DNA of 64,000 bases from Chromatiales bacterium (GTDB taxonomy: Bacteria; Pseudomonadota; Gammaproteobacteria; Steroidobacterales; GCA-2729495), in NCBI GenBank assembly GCA_020831895.1, contig JAFIFS010000027.1:1-64000 (forward strand), read 5' to 3'. The translations under genes were made by a program, and so were the position numbers. The notes under the pieces are model-generated. The model was not told the DNA's origin and searched no databases. It saw only the letters and a program-made list of their open reading frames with translations. Positions 1 through 10,552 of the stretch are shown one piece after another (the stretch's first letter is position 1; every line of letters starts with the position of its first letter).

Positions 1-84
<84 letters not shown>

Positions 85-111
85 GCCGGGGCGGCGCGCC
101 GGCCGCCGCGG

Positions 112-774
112 CATGGCGGGTACTACCTGCCGCCCAGCGAGGAGGGGACCGTGATGTTTCCCGGTGCCGGGGTGAACAACTGGGGCGGCGGTGCGCTGGA
201 CCAGGCCCGGCAGCTGCTCGTCGTACCCGTCAACCGTGCACCCACGCTGATACAGCTGCTGCCGCTGGACAGCCTGGACGAGGATACGCTGTCGCAGCCC
301 ATGGCCGGCCTCATGGGCATTCCCGGCCGGATAGCCGGGACGCCCTGGGCGCAGGTGTTCAGGCCGCTGCTCTCGCCGCTGTTCTCGCCCTGCAATGCGC
401 CCCCCTGGGGCGAGCTGGTCGCGGTTGACCTGGCAGTCGGCGAGATCCGCTGGCGCACGACGCTGGGCGTGCTCGACAAGCTGCTTCCGGTACCGCTGCC
501 GCTGCCCTGGGGAACGCCGACTTCGGGTGGGCCGATCGCGACAGCCGGGGGTCTCGTTTTCATCGGCGCCACCATGGACGAGCGCTTTCGTGCTTTCGAT
601 ACGGATACCGGCGCGCAGCTCTGGGAGGCGATGCTGCCCACCGCCGGCATGTCGACGCCCATGACCTACGAGGTGGGTGGCCGGCAGTTCGTCGTGATTG
701 CCGCCGGGGGGCACATATGGCAGTACAGCTTCGGGATCAGCGACTGGCTGGTTGCGTTCGCGCTGGACGAGTGA
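112..774 (+). CDS. PQQ-dependent (quinoprotein) dehydrogenase, C-terminal fragment
   Basis: This is the 3' part of a gene whose beginning is lost in the poly-G run. From about base 112 the frame reads as the last ~220 residues of a quinoprotein beta-propeller. It has the motifs PSEEGTVMFPGAGVNNWGG, SGGPIATAGGLVFIGAT and FRAFDTDTGAQLWEAMLP, followed by STPMTYEVGGRQFVVIAAGG, all typical of the closing propeller blades of membrane-type PQQ glucose/alcohol dehydrogenases. Such enzymes oxidise sugars or alcohols in the periplasm and pass electrons to ubiquinone. The substrate cannot be told from this fragment. The next gene starts 9 bases after the stop, so co-transcription is possible. Confidence 0.8.
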   Translation, partial: HGGYYLPPSEEGTVMFPGAGVNNWGGGALDQARQLLVVPVNRAPTLIQLLPLDSLDEDTLSQPMAGLMGIPGRIAGTPWAQVFRPLLSPLFSPCNAPPWGELVAVDLAVGEIRWRTTLGVLDKLLPVPLPLPWGTPTSGGPIATAGGLVFIGATMDERFRAFDTDTGAQLWEAMLPTAGMSTPMTYEVGGRQFVVIAAGGHIWQYSFGISDWLVAFALDE

Positions 775-783
775 GGCAGGTTG

Positions 784-1845
784 ATGACTGACACGATGCA
801 GCGACTTGCCGCCGGCGCGGTGCTGGCGCTGGCCATTGGCTACGTGCTGTACGTCGGGCGCGCGATCCTGGTGCCGCTGGTGCTGGCGCTGTTCATCGCC
901 TGGGTCTTCTGGACGCTGGTCGAGTGGCTGCGCGCAGCGCCCGTCGTGGGCCGCCTGCTGCCTGGCTGGGCCGTGCACCTCGCTGCACTGCTGCTGCTCT
1001 CGGTCCTCATCTGGGCCATGGTCCTGCTGGTGGCCGGCAATATCGCGCAGGTCGCGGATCAGCTCCCCGGTTACCGTGGCAATCTCGAGGCCCTGCTCGG
1101 ACGCATCGCTGCGCTGATCGGACTGGAGAACGCGCCGACAGTCGAGCAGCTGTTCGACGAGCTCCTTGCCCGGCTCGACATGGGGCAGCTGGTCGGCAGC
1201 GCCGTAGGCGTGCTATCGGTGCTCGCCGGAAACCTCGTGGTCGTGCTGATCTACACCGCGTTCCTGATCATCGAGCGCAATGCGCTGGCCGCCAAGCTGG
1301 CGCGTCTTGCCGGCACCGAGGCAGGCGGGCGCCGGATGAGCCAGGCGCTGGCGGAGATCAGCGCCCGCATCGGCCAATACCTCGTGCTGAAGACCTTCGT
1401 TTCCGCCATCGTGGGCGTCCTCAGCTGGATCATCATGTGGCTGATCGGTATCGATTTCGCCGCATTCTGGGCCGTAATGATCTTCGTGCTGAATTTCATT
1501 CCCTATGTGGGCAGCTTCATCGCCGTCCTGCTGCCGGTCACGCTCAGCCTCGTGCAGTTCGAGTCGCTGGGTCCGTTCCTGGTCGCGCTGGTCACGCTCA
1601 CCGGTATCCAGGTGGCCGTGGGCAACGCGATCGAACCGAGGATGATGGGCAACTCGCTCAATCTCAGCCCGGTCGTGATCCTGCTCTCGCTGGCAGCCTG
1701 GTCGGCGCTGTGGGGTGTTGCCGGCGCGTTTCTCTGCGTTCCGATCACCGTGATCATGCTGATCGTGTTCGCCGAGTTCGAGACGACCCGCCCGCTGGCG
1801 ATCCTGCTGAGCCAGGACGGGCGTATCGATGCGGTCAGCAGTTAG
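784..1845 (+). CDS. AI-2E family transporter (PerM/YdiK-like membrane protein)
   Basis: A polytopic inner-membrane protein of about 353 residues, with hydrophobic segments near the N-terminus (VLALAIGYVLYVGRAILVPL), around residues 60-80, and a block of long helices in the last 150 residues. The order of helices and the segment FVLNFIPYVGSFIAVLLPV followed by NAIEPRMMGNSLNLSPVVI is characteristic of the AI-2E/UPF0118 family. Members have been linked to autoinducer-2 export or to Na+/H+ antiport, and the substrate here is unknown. TTG at 781 is in frame just before the ATG at 784. I chose the ATG. Confidence 0.85.
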   Translation: MTDTMQRLAAGAVLALAIGYVLYVGRAILVPLVLALFIAWVFWTLVEWLRAAPVVGRLLPGWAVHLAALLLLSVLIWAMVLLVAGNIAQVADQLPGYRGNLEALLGRIAALIGLENAPTVEQLFDELLARLDMGQLVGSAVGVLSVLAGNLVVVLIYTAFLIIERNALAAKLARLAGTEAGGRRMSQALAEISARIGQYLVLKTFVSAIVGVLSWIIMWLIGIDFAAFWAVMIFVLNFIPYVGSFIAVLLPVTLSLVQFESLGPFLVALVTLTGIQVAVGNAIEPRMMGNSLNLSPVVILLSLAAWSALWGVAGAFLCVPITVIMLIVFAEFETTRPLAILLSQDGRIDAVSS

Positions 1846-1872
1846 AATGCGGGCCCGCCCCGCTTGAGCAGC

Positions 1873-2601
1873 ATGCCCATGAGCGCCATCCGCAGCATCG
1901 ACCCGTCAGACCGGCTGATCTTTGCCCTCGACGTGCCTGATAACGATCAGGCTCGCGCGCTGGTGACGCGCCTGGGCACGGCGGTGACGTTCTACAAGAT
2001 CGGCCTCGAGCTGATGATGTCCGGAGGCTATTTCGAGCTGCTGGACTGGCTGCTTGGCCAGGACAAGAAAGTGTTTGCCGACCTGAAGTTCTTCGACGTG
2101 CCGGCGACGGTCGGCGCCGCTGTGCGCCAGCTCGCGCGCCGCGGCGTCACCTGCGCCACCGTGCACGGCAACCAGGGCATCATGGAGGCGGCTGCGGCGA
2201 ACAAGGGCGCTAGCATGAACATCCTGGCCGTGACCGTGCTGACCAGCCTGGACCGGGGCGACCTCGACGACCTGGGATTCGCCTGCGACGTGCGTGAACT
2301 GGTGCTTTCGCGCGCGCGGCGGGCCGTCGAGGCGGGCTGCGATGGCGTGATCGCCTCGGGCCTGGAGCTGCCAGCTCTGAGGGCCGCCCTGGATGACCGG
2401 CTGATGGTGATAACGCCTGGAATCCGCCCGGTTGAGAACCGACCGGCCGACGACCAGAAGCGGGTCGTTACTGTGGAGCAGGCGTTCGGCGACGGCGCAG
2501 ATCACATCGTCGTCGGCAGGCCGATCCGCGATGCCGCCGACCCGAGGGCTGCCGCCGAGGCAGTCCAGGCCACGATCCGGCGGGTCTGCGGAGCTGGCTG
2601 A
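1873..2601 (+). CDS. pyrF: orotidine 5'-phosphate decarboxylase
   Basis: Catalyses the last step of de novo UMP synthesis, decarboxylation of OMP. The protein is about 242 residues, normal for the bacterial short PyrF type. The active-site signature FADLKFFDVPATV is present with the catalytic Lys near residue 72. The substrate-binding segment VITPGIRPV and the phosphate-binding end DHIVVGRPI are also present. Three in-frame starts lie close together (TTG 1864, ATG 1873, ATG 1879). None has a strong ribosome-binding site, so the first residues are uncertain. The 27-base gap after the transporter leaves room only for a weak promoter. Confidence 0.95.
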   Translation: MPMSAIRSIDPSDRLIFALDVPDNDQARALVTRLGTAVTFYKIGLELMMSGGYFELLDWLLGQDKKVFADLKFFDVPATVGAAVRQLARRGVTCATVHGNQGIMEAAAANKGASMNILAVTVLTSLDRGDLDDLGFACDVRELVLSRARRAVEAGCDGVIASGLELPALRAALDDRLMVITPGIRPVENRPADDQKRVVTVEQAFGDGADHIVVGRPIRDAADPRAAAEAVQATIRRVCGAG

Positions 2602-2689
2602 GCCCCGTGTCCCGCACAGGCCCGGCGGCTTGGGCGCAAGTGTCAAGGCTGATAAGGTACGCCGCCCAGGCCCTGAAGGAGACCTCCAG

Positions 2690-3178
2690 ATGCTGCTGCG
2701 TAGTATCCCGCTGCTTGTCGTGCTGTCAGTCCTCGCCGCACCACCCGCCCAGTCCGGAGGTCACGGTGCACAGGCCGGCGATGCGCGCGAGGCCCGACTG
2801 CGTGAGCGACTGGCGGAGTTTTCGCGCGCCTTCGCCGAGGCGGACGTCGCTGCCCTGGACGACATGCTGGCGCCAAACTACCTGCACACGAACGACCGTG
2901 CCGCCCCGCTGGACCGGGCTGAATGGCTGGCCTCCATGGAACGGCGCCGCGCCGACATTGAATCCGGCGCACTGGTCACCACCGAATTCACGACCAGCGA
3001 GTTCAGGCTGGAGGTGGCCGGCAGCACCGCAGTCGCCACGGGACTCTCGGTGATGCGTGGCAGACGAGGTGATCACGAGTTCGGCCTGCGGATCCGCTTT
3101 ACCAATGTCTGGGCGTACGAGGGGGGTGACTGGTATCGGGTGGCATTCCACGACACCTACGAACAGCTCGCCGACTGA
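2690..3178 (+). CDS. secreted SnoaL-like (DUF4440-type) protein
   Basis: About 162 residues. The N-terminus MLLRSIPLLVVLSVLAAPPAQS is a signal peptide with an Ala-rich cleavage region, so the protein should be periplasmic. The rest reads as an NTF2-like fold: RLAEFSRAFAEADVAALDDMLAPNYLHTN, then TSEFRLEVAGSTAVATGLSVMRG and a final strand-rich part ending VWAYEGGDWYRVAFHDTYE. This pattern is typical of DUF4440/SnoaL-like proteins. The function is unknown. I took the ATG at 2690 because an open frame further upstream overlaps pyrF, whereas this start has an AAGGAG sequence ~10 bases before it and begins the signal peptide. Confidence 0.75.
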   Translation: MLLRSIPLLVVLSVLAAPPAQSGGHGAQAGDAREARLRERLAEFSRAFAEADVAALDDMLAPNYLHTNDRAAPLDRAEWLASMERRRADIESGALVTTEFTTSEFRLEVAGSTAVATGLSVMRGRRGDHEFGLRIRFTNVWAYEGGDWYRVAFHDTYEQLAD

Positions 3179-3182
3179 AGCT

Positions 3183-3839
3183 TCAGCGCGCAGACATTTC
3201 CGCCGCCCGGTGCCTGAGTTTCGGTTGAAGCACAGGCCATACGTTGGCCAGCAGCCGCGGCTGAGCCTCGGCGCTGGGGTGAATGCCGTCGGCGAGGAAG
3301 AGGGACATGTCGAGTGCCACGCCCTCGAGGAAAAAGCTGACCAGGCCGATGCCAAACTCCTGCGCCAGCTCCGGATAGATCGCGGCGAACCGGTCGGCAT
3401 ACGGGCCGTAATTCGGCGGCATCATCATGCCTGCCAGCACCACCCGGGCCCCGGCGGCCTGGCTCAGCTCGATCATGCTGGCGAGGTTCGAGCGGATGAT
3501 GCCCAGCGAAGTGCCCCGCAGCCCGTCGTTGCCGCCGAGCTCGAGGATCACGACCGCCGGCTGGTGCTGTTCCAGCGCCCCCGCGATGCGGCGCAGGCCG
3601 CCCGTCGTGGTCTCGCCGCTGATGCTGGCGTTGATCACGCGGTAGCCGTAACCTTCAGCCTGCAGTTGTTCCCCCAGCAGTGCCACCCAGCTTTCCTCCT
3701 CTGCGATGCCGAAGGCGGCGCTGAGGCTGTCACCCAGGACCAGGATCGACGGGCTGCCGGCGAGATCATGATCGCCCGCAGCCCCCGTCTGTGCGCCGAG
3801 CAGCAGTATGACCAGGAACGTGTTGATGAGTGATCGCAT
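3183..3839 (-). CDS. tesA: arylesterase / thioesterase I, SGNH hydrolase (TesA-like)
   Basis: A periplasmic GDSL esterase of about 218 residues, matching TesA (acyl-CoA thioesterase I, protease I, lysophospholipase L1). It has a signal peptide (residues 1-22) and the nucleophile motif LVLGDSLSAAFGI with Ser near 38. The oxyanion motif GGND and the catalytic Asp-His motif DGIHP near residues 184-187 are also present. It is divergent from the ybbA-ybbP pair, exactly as in many gammaproteobacteria. The first ~13 bases of tesA and of the ybbA frame overlap on opposite strands if ybbA starts at 3826. Confidence 0.93.
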   Translation of the reverse strand: MRSLINTFLVILLLGAQTGAAGDHDLAGSPSILVLGDSLSAAFGIAEEESWVALLGEQLQAEGYGYRVINASISGETTTGGLRRIAGALEQHQPAVVILELGGNDGLRGTSLGIIRSNLASMIELSQAAGARVVLAGMMMPPNYGPYADRFAAIYPELAQEFGIGLVSFFLEGVALDMSLFLADGIHPSAEAQPRLLANVWPVLQPKLRHRAAEMSAR

Positions 3840-4530
3840 CGTGTCCAAGCCGGAAGCTGGAGAAGTAGTCCTGCGTGCCGCCGGTATCGGGAAACAGGTT
3901 AGCAGCCCCGAGGGTCCGCTGACCATTCTCGATGCGGTTGATCTCGAGGTGCGTCGCGGCGAGACCGTGGCGCTGGTCGGGCCTTCGGGCGCCGGGAAAA
4001 CCACGCTGCTGGCGATACTGGCCGGGCTGGACCGGCCGAGCCAGGGCCAGGTCTGGCTTTCCGGCCAGGAGCTCACTGCCCTCAGCGAGGATGGCCGTGC
4101 CAGGCTGCGCGCACGCCGCGTCGGTTTCGTGTTCCAGTCCTTCCACCTGCTGCCGTCGCTGACTGCACTCGAGAACGTGATGTTGCCGCTGGAGCTGCTG
4201 AACGAGCGTGATGCTGCGGCCCAGGCCCGCGAGACGCTCAGGATGATGGGCCTGGAGCGCAGGATGAGCCATTACCCGAAGCAGCTCTCGGGCGGGGAAC
4301 AGCAGCGGGTCGCGATCGGCAGGGCCTTCGTCACGCGCCCCGAGATGCTGTTTGCCGACGAGCCTACTGGCAACCTGGACGCGGCGACCGGGGAGCGCAT
4401 CGGAGCCCTGCTGTTCTCGCTCAACCGTGAATTCGGCACGACCCTTGTCCTGGTGACGCATGAGCAGGGACTGGCCGGCCACTGTGACCGTGTGCTGCAC
4501 ATCGACGGTGGGAGGATGCAGCCAGCATGA
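3826..4530 (+). CDS. ybbA: ABC transporter ATP-binding protein, YbbA family
   Basis: ATPase of a MacB/LolD-like ABC exporter, about 234 residues. Walker A GPSGAGKT lies near residues 52-59, the signature LSGGEQQRVAIGRA and the Walker B FADEPTGNLD follow in order, and the H-loop LVTHE is at the end. The start is ambiguous: ATG 3808, ATG 3826 and GTG 3841 are all in frame. The first two overlap the beginning of tesA on the other strand, and GTG 3841 would avoid that. Its stop overlaps the start of the permease by 4 bases (ATGA), so the two subunits are translationally coupled. The substrate of the YbbAP system is not established. In E. coli it is linked to tesA by neighbourhood. Confidence 0.92.
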   Translation: MSDRIVSKPEAGEVVLRAAGIGKQVSSPEGPLTILDAVDLEVRRGETVALVGPSGAGKTTLLAILAGLDRPSQGQVWLSGQELTALSEDGRARLRARRVGFVFQSFHLLPSLTALENVMLPLELLNERDAAAQARETLRMMGLERRMSHYPKQLSGGEQQRVAIGRAFVTRPEMLFADEPTGNLDAATGERIGALLFSLNREFGTTLVLVTHEQGLAGHCDRVLHIDGGRMQPA

Positions 4531-7016
4531 ACACACTGCGACATGCGCTGCGCACCTTCCTGCGCGATCTGCGGGCCGGCGAGCTGAGCGTGCTGCTCGT
4601 CGCGATCGTCGTTGCGGTGACCGCTATCACCGCGGTTGGTTTCTTCACTGACCGCGTGGGGCGCGGCATGCTTGACCAGGCAAGCGCGATCCTCGCGGCA
4701 GACCTTGTCATCCGCTCGCCCACCCCCATCGACGCCCGCTACCTCCGGGAGGCCCGGGAGCTCGGTCTCGAGACTGCCGAGAGTGTCTCATTCCCGACGG
4801 TCGTCCTCGCAGGCGACGAGAGCACGCTGGCCGTGATCGATGCGGTCAGCGACACCTACCCGTTGCGCGGGGAACTGCGCACGGCGCGGACGGCCTTTGG
4901 CGCCAGCCGCGTGGCTGACGGGATACCGGCGCCTGGCGAGATCTGGGCCGAACCGGGTCTGCTGGGACGGCTTGGTCTCGACGTTGGCGACACCTTGCGG
5001 GTCGGGGACAGGGAGCTGCTGATCAGCCTGGTGCTGCAGTACAAGCCTGACCAGAACATCGGCTTCATCAACCTCGCTCCGGGCGCCCTGATGAACCTCG
5101 CCGATGTGCCGGCACTCAACGTCATTCGCGAGGGCAGCCGGGTGACCTGGCTGCAGATGTTTGCCGGCGACCCGGCCGTGATCGAGCGCTTCCGGGCCCG
5201 GATCGCCCCGGAGCTGAGCCGCGATGCCAGCCTGCGTGGGCGCGAGAACGCGGGGGAGCAGATCAATGCCGCCATTGACCGCGCGCAGCGCTTCCTTACG
5301 CTCGCCTCACTGGTGACCGTGATCCTCGCGGCGATTGCTGCGGCGATGGCGGCGCGCCGGTACGCACTGCGCCATCTCGACACCGTGGCGCTGCTGAAGA
5401 CGCTGGGCGCGACGCAGCGCCAAGTTGCCGTCGCCACGTCGCTGCAGCTGGCGCTGATCATAGTGCTGACGGCAGGCGCAGGCCTGGCGCTGGGCTGGTT
5501 CGCACAATACGGCCTGGCCTGGATCCTGGCCGAATTCGTCGGTTTCCCGCTTCCAGCGGGCTCCAATCGCCCCATCCTGCTGGGACTGGCTACCTCTGCC
5601 ACCGTGGTGCTGGGCTTTGCGATGCCGCAGCTCTTCGCCCTGCGCACGACGCCGCCGCTGCGCGTCCTGCGCCGTGACCTGCCGCCCCCTCAGCTCAGTG
5701 CGCGCGTGATTTATGGCGCCGCGATGGCCGCGCTGCTGCTGCTGGTGCTGCTGATTGTCCAGGACCTCCTGCTGGTGCTGCTGATCGGTGGCGGGCTGGT
5801 CCTGGTGGGTGCCAGCGCGGCCCTGTCCGGCTGGCTGCTGGTCCGCATGCTGACACGTTTTCGGGGTGCTGCCGGCATTGCCTGGCGCTATGGGCTGGCC
5901 AATATCGCGCGCCGTGGCCCTGAAAGTGTCGTTCAGATCGTGGCCTTCGGGCTCAGCCTGATGGTGCTGCTGCTGCTCGGCGTCGTGCGCGGAGACCTGC
6001 TGCAGGCCTGGCAGCAGACAGTGCCTGACGAGGCCCCGAACCAGTTCATGATCAACATCGGCCCGGAGCAGCACGAGCCGCTGCGGGAGTTCCTGTACGA
6101 GGAGCTGGGCCGCTATCCTTTCTCGCTCCCGCTGATCCGCGGGCGCATGACGCATATCAACGATGTGCCGGTGGACAATCTTCGCTTTCCCGATCCACAG
6201 GGGAGCAGCTTCGTGCAGCGGGAAACCAACCTGACATGGTCCGGAGAACTCCCGGCGAGCAACCGGGTGACCGCCGGCCGCTGGTGGGGCGAGGGCCACG
6301 ACGGGCCGCCCGAGGTCTCGATCGACCAGCGCCTGGCGGAGAATCTCGGTATCGGGCTCGGAGACCGGCTGCGTTTCAGCGTTGGGGGTGAGGCCTTCGA
6401 GGGCCCGGTCACCAGCGTGCGCGGGATCGAATGGGACTCGCTGCAGCCGAACTTCTTCGTCATGCTCTCTCCCGGCCTGGCCAGCGAGCTGCCGCATACC
6501 TGGCTGTCCAGTATCTATGTGCCGCCTGAGCGCCTCGAGATCCTGAACAGGCTGGTTCGGGAGTTTCCGGGGGTCACCGTCCTCGATCTCGAGGTGATCT
6601 TGGCGCAGGTGCGCACCGTGATCGAGCGCGGCTCGCAGGCGATCCAGTACGTGTTCCTGTTCACTGTGCTTGCCGGCGTTCTGGTCCTGCTTGCCGCCGT
6701 CCAGATGACGGGTGACGAGAGGCGCTTCGAGAGCGCGATCCTGCACGCGCTGGGCGCGCGCCGCGGCATCATCCTGCGCGGAGTTGCGGTAGAGTTCGTT
6801 GCGCTGGGCGCGCTTGCTGGCCTGCTCGCCGCCCTGGGCGCCACGCTGGTGGGCTGGCTGCTCGCGACCTATGCCTTCAACCTCAGCTACGAACTGAACC
6901 TGATGACCTGGGCCATCGGACTAGCGGCCGGCGCCATCATCGTCGGCCTGACCGGTACCCTGGCAACGCGACATGCGGTGCAGGCGCCCCCGGTCACCGT
7001 GCTGCGCGAGGGCTGA
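4527..7016 (+). CDS. ybbP: ABC transporter permease, FtsX-like, YbbP family
   Basis: 829-residue inner-membrane permease, full length for YbbP. One N-terminal helix anchors a large periplasmic domain. It is followed by a FtsX-type membrane block (LASLVTVILAAIAAAMAARR and the next two helices, with the conserved ALLKTLGATQRQV turn), a middle helix pair, a second periplasmic domain, and a final FtsX block (VFLFTVLAGVLVLLAAVQM, ALGARRGIILR). The two FtsX repeats place it with permeases that extract lipids or hydrophobic cargo rather than import nutrients. It is coupled to the ATPase gene by a 4-base overlap. Confidence 0.92.
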   Translation: MNTLRHALRTFLRDLRAGELSVLLVAIVVAVTAITAVGFFTDRVGRGMLDQASAILAADLVIRSPTPIDARYLREARELGLETAESVSFPTVVLAGDESTLAVIDAVSDTYPLRGELRTARTAFGASRVADGIPAPGEIWAEPGLLGRLGLDVGDTLRVGDRELLISLVLQYKPDQNIGFINLAPGALMNLADVPALNVIREGSRVTWLQMFAGDPAVIERFRARIAPELSRDASLRGRENAGEQINAAIDRAQRFLTLASLVTVILAAIAAAMAARRYALRHLDTVALLKTLGATQRQVAVATSLQLALIIVLTAGAGLALGWFAQYGLAWILAEFVGFPLPAGSNRPILLGLATSATVVLGFAMPQLFALRTTPPLRVLRRDLPPPQLSARVIYGAAMAALLLLVLLIVQDLLLVLLIGGGLVLVGASAALSGWLLVRMLTRFRGAAGIAWRYGLANIARRGPESVVQIVAFGLSLMVLLLLGVVRGDLLQAWQQTVPDEAPNQFMINIGPEQHEPLREFLYEELGRYPFSLPLIRGRMTHINDVPVDNLRFPDPQGSSFVQRETNLTWSGELPASNRVTAGRWWGEGHDGPPEVSIDQRLAENLGIGLGDRLRFSVGGEAFEGPVTSVRGIEWDSLQPNFFVMLSPGLASELPHTWLSSIYVPPERLEILNRLVREFPGVTVLDLEVILAQVRTVIERGSQAIQYVFLFTVLAGVLVLLAAVQMTGDERRFESAILHALGARRGIILRGVAVEFVALGALAGLLAALGATLVGWLLATYAFNLSYELNLMTWAIGLAAGAIIVGLTGTLATRHAVQAPPVTVLREG

Positions 7017-7102
7017 ACGCGGCGCGGAACCACGCGACAGGGAGAAGGGGAATCAACGAGTCCAACAACAGGCAGGCGGCCAGCGCGCGCTGGCTGGAGC
7101 GG

Positions 7103-8602
<1,500 letters not shown>

Positions 8603-8624
8603 CGTCTGGCCCTTTTTCAGTGAG

Positions 8625-8691
8625 GCTGTCAGTTTGCCGCGTCCCCGGACCGTGCGCCGCAGGGAGTGGCCCGAGGCGGCAGACTGACAGC
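8625..8691. terminator. inverted repeat between convergent genes, possible bidirectional terminator
   Basis: Arms GCTGTCAGTTTGCC (8625-8638) and GGCAGACTGACAGC (8678-8691) pair over 14 positions with one G-T, around a 39-base GC-rich loop. It lies between the stop of abgT and the stop of the convergent membrane-protein gene, where a shared terminator would be expected. There is no clear T-run, so this is a position-based inference. Confidence 0.4.
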
Positions 8692-8717
8692 GCCTGACGC
8701 CCCGGGCCTGGCAGCGG

Positions 8718-9527
8718 TCAGCCGCGCGAGTAGCCCTTCATCAGGCGGCCGATCGTGCCCAGGTCGACCTCGCGGCCCCGTGCCTCCTCGCGCTTGCGGG
8801 CGAAGTGTATGCAGCTGGAAACCACACCCAGCGTGAACAGGACCTCGCCGAAGTTCGCTACCGCCAGGTTGTAGACGCCGTAAAGCGGCAGGGCCGCGAC
8901 GATCATCAGGCCGGGGCCAATGACCAGCCACTTGTAGCCGCGCTGGATCCAGAGCGCGATGCCCACGCCGATCATGATCAGGTTCATCGTGATCGCGACC
9001 TTCGGGCCAGGCCCGTAGGAGAATGGCACCGCATCCGGCGTGCAGAACTGGGCCGGGCTCAGGCTGGTGGCGTAACGCACGGTGTCGTCGATGCAGGCGA
9101 TGCCCAGATTCACCGTGGGCAGTGCGTCCCATCCGGGAATCAGCAGCGCGAGGGAGTAAGGCCAGTCGAGGTACATCAGGAAGACGGCCACGACGCAGAA
9201 GGCGCCCATGGCCAGCTTGCCCCTCAGGTGCTCGCTGCTGGCCCAGCCAAGCCCCGCAAGCCGGGCAATCGAGCCGGCGGCGATCACCAGCAGGGGCAGG
9301 AACGTCCAGTGCCATACGAAGGAGGGCACACTCAGCACATACAGCAGGTCGCCCTCGCCGATGAAGCGCCCGATTCCGATCCGGAAGTTGTCGTACCAGA
9401 GCAGCGTGTTGACGAACAGCACCATGGTGAGTGCGCCGGGACGACCGACCCTGTTCCAGGCCCACCAGCACCAGAACCAGATGGCAAGGTGGATGATTGC
9501 GTAGGCCAGAAAGGTCAGCGAGAGCAT
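8718..9527 (-). CDS. uncharacterised polytopic membrane protein
   Basis: 269 residues with about seven hydrophobic segments, beginning directly with a helix (MLSLTFLAYAIIHLAIWFW). Aromatic-rich loops such as RIGIGRFIGEGDLLYVLSVPSFVWHW follow, and the C-terminal tail is short and charged (ARKREEARGREVDLGTIGRLMKG). I do not recognise a named family. It has no close operon partner: abgT is convergent, and the next gene on the same strand (the hydroxyacid dehydrogenase) ends ~57 bases upstream. The coding frame is supported by clean codon use and strong hydrophobic periodicity. Confidence 0.7.
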   Translation of the reverse strand: MLSLTFLAYAIIHLAIWFWCWWAWNRVGRPGALTMVLFVNTLLWYDNFRIGIGRFIGEGDLLYVLSVPSFVWHWTFLPLLVIAAGSIARLAGLGWASSEHLRGKLAMGAFCVVAVFLMYLDWPYSLALLIPGWDALPTVNLGIACIDDTVRYATSLSPAQFCTPDAVPFSYGPGPKVAITMNLIMIGVGIALWIQRGYKWLVIGPGLMIVAALPLYGVYNLAVANFGEVLFTLGVVSSCIHFARKREEARGREVDLGTIGRLMKGYSRG

Positions 9528-9583
9528 CGGTCGTCCCCATCCGTTGGCAAGCGCCAGACTCTATCACAGCCTCCAGCCGGCAC

Positions 9584-10552
9584 TCAGTCCACTCGGCGGA
9601 CTCGTTTGCCGTTTTGCCATGCGCGCAGGTTCTCGACCATCTGGTCGACGGCTCGCTGTCGGGCCTCGCGCGCGGCCCAGGCGATGTGTGGCGTGACTAG
9701 CAGGTTCGGCAGGTCTGCCGCGAGCAGGGGCTCGTCCGCCGGCGGCGGCTCCTCGGTCAGGACGTCGATGCCTGCGCCTGCGATGCGCCCCCTCTGCAGT
9801 GCCACAAGCAGCGCCTGGCTGTCGACGAGGCCGCCGCGGGCCGTGTTCACCAGCAGTGCCTCCGGTTTCATCATCGCCAGCGTGCGTGAGTTGATCAGCC
9901 CGGAGGTCTCAGGTGTCAGCGGACAGTGGAGGCTGAGCACGTCGGCGCAGTCGAGCAACCCGGCCAGCGGCAGTCGGCGCACGCCAGCCTCCACGTCCGG
10001 GCTGATCCGGGAGTGGGCCGCGATAACCTCCATGCCCAGTGCCTGCCCCAGCGCGCCCACCGCCTGCCCCAGGCGACCCCAGCCCACGATGCCCAGCGTG
10101 CGCCCGGCCAGCTCGCCGAAGCGGTGGTCCAGCAGGCAGAAGTCCTCCCCGGCAGACCACTCGCCGCGCTGCACCAGCGACCGGTAGCCCGCCAGCTGCT
10201 GGTTCAGGTAGAGCACCATCGCGAACACGTGCTGGACGACCGACTGTGTGCAGTAGTCCCGGATATTGCAGACGGCGATGCCGAGCCTGCGCGCCGCCGC
10301 CAGGTCCACGTTGTCGGTGCCGGTTGCTGCCACGCACACCAACCGGAGCCCCCTGGCGTTCTCCAGGGTCCGGGCATCGAGCCTGACCTTGTTCACCAGC
10401 ACAACCTCATGGCCTGCAATCCGCGCTGCCAGTTCTTCCGGGGCCGTGCGCGCGTGGAAGCTGATGCCCGGGAGCTCAGCCTCGAGGCCCGAGAGGTCGA
10501 TGTCGTCAGGCCCGAGGGAGGCGATATCCAGGAACGTGGCGCGCAGCTTCAT
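9584..10552 (-). CDS. D-2-hydroxyacid dehydrogenase (glycerate dehydrogenase / hydroxypyruvate reductase-like)
   Basis: NAD(P)-dependent oxidoreductase of 322 residues. The Rossmann motif GIVGWGRLGQAVG lies near the middle. The catalytic trio is present in order: Arg in VNTARGGLVDSQ, Glu in AGAGIDVLTEEPP, His in LVTPHIAWAAREARQ. The EEPPP segment and overall similarity suggest a glycerate dehydrogenase (HprA) type that interconverts hydroxypyruvate and D-glycerate, but specificity cannot be read reliably. Its ATG overlaps the stop of the PEP-carboxylase-like gene by 4 bases, so the two are probably one transcript with coupled translation. Confidence 0.88.
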   Translation of the reverse strand: MKLRATFLDIASLGPDDIDLSGLEAELPGISFHARTAPEELAARIAGHEVVLVNKVRLDARTLENARGLRLVCVAATGTDNVDLAAARRLGIAVCNIRDYCTQSVVQHVFAMVLYLNQQLAGYRSLVQRGEWSAGEDFCLLDHRFGELAGRTLGIVGWGRLGQAVGALGQALGMEVIAAHSRISPDVEAGVRRLPLAGLLDCADVLSLHCPLTPETSGLINSRTLAMMKPEALLVNTARGGLVDSQALLVALQRGRIAGAGIDVLTEEPPPADEPLLAADLPNLLVTPHIAWAAREARQRAVDQMVENLRAWQNGKRVRRVD

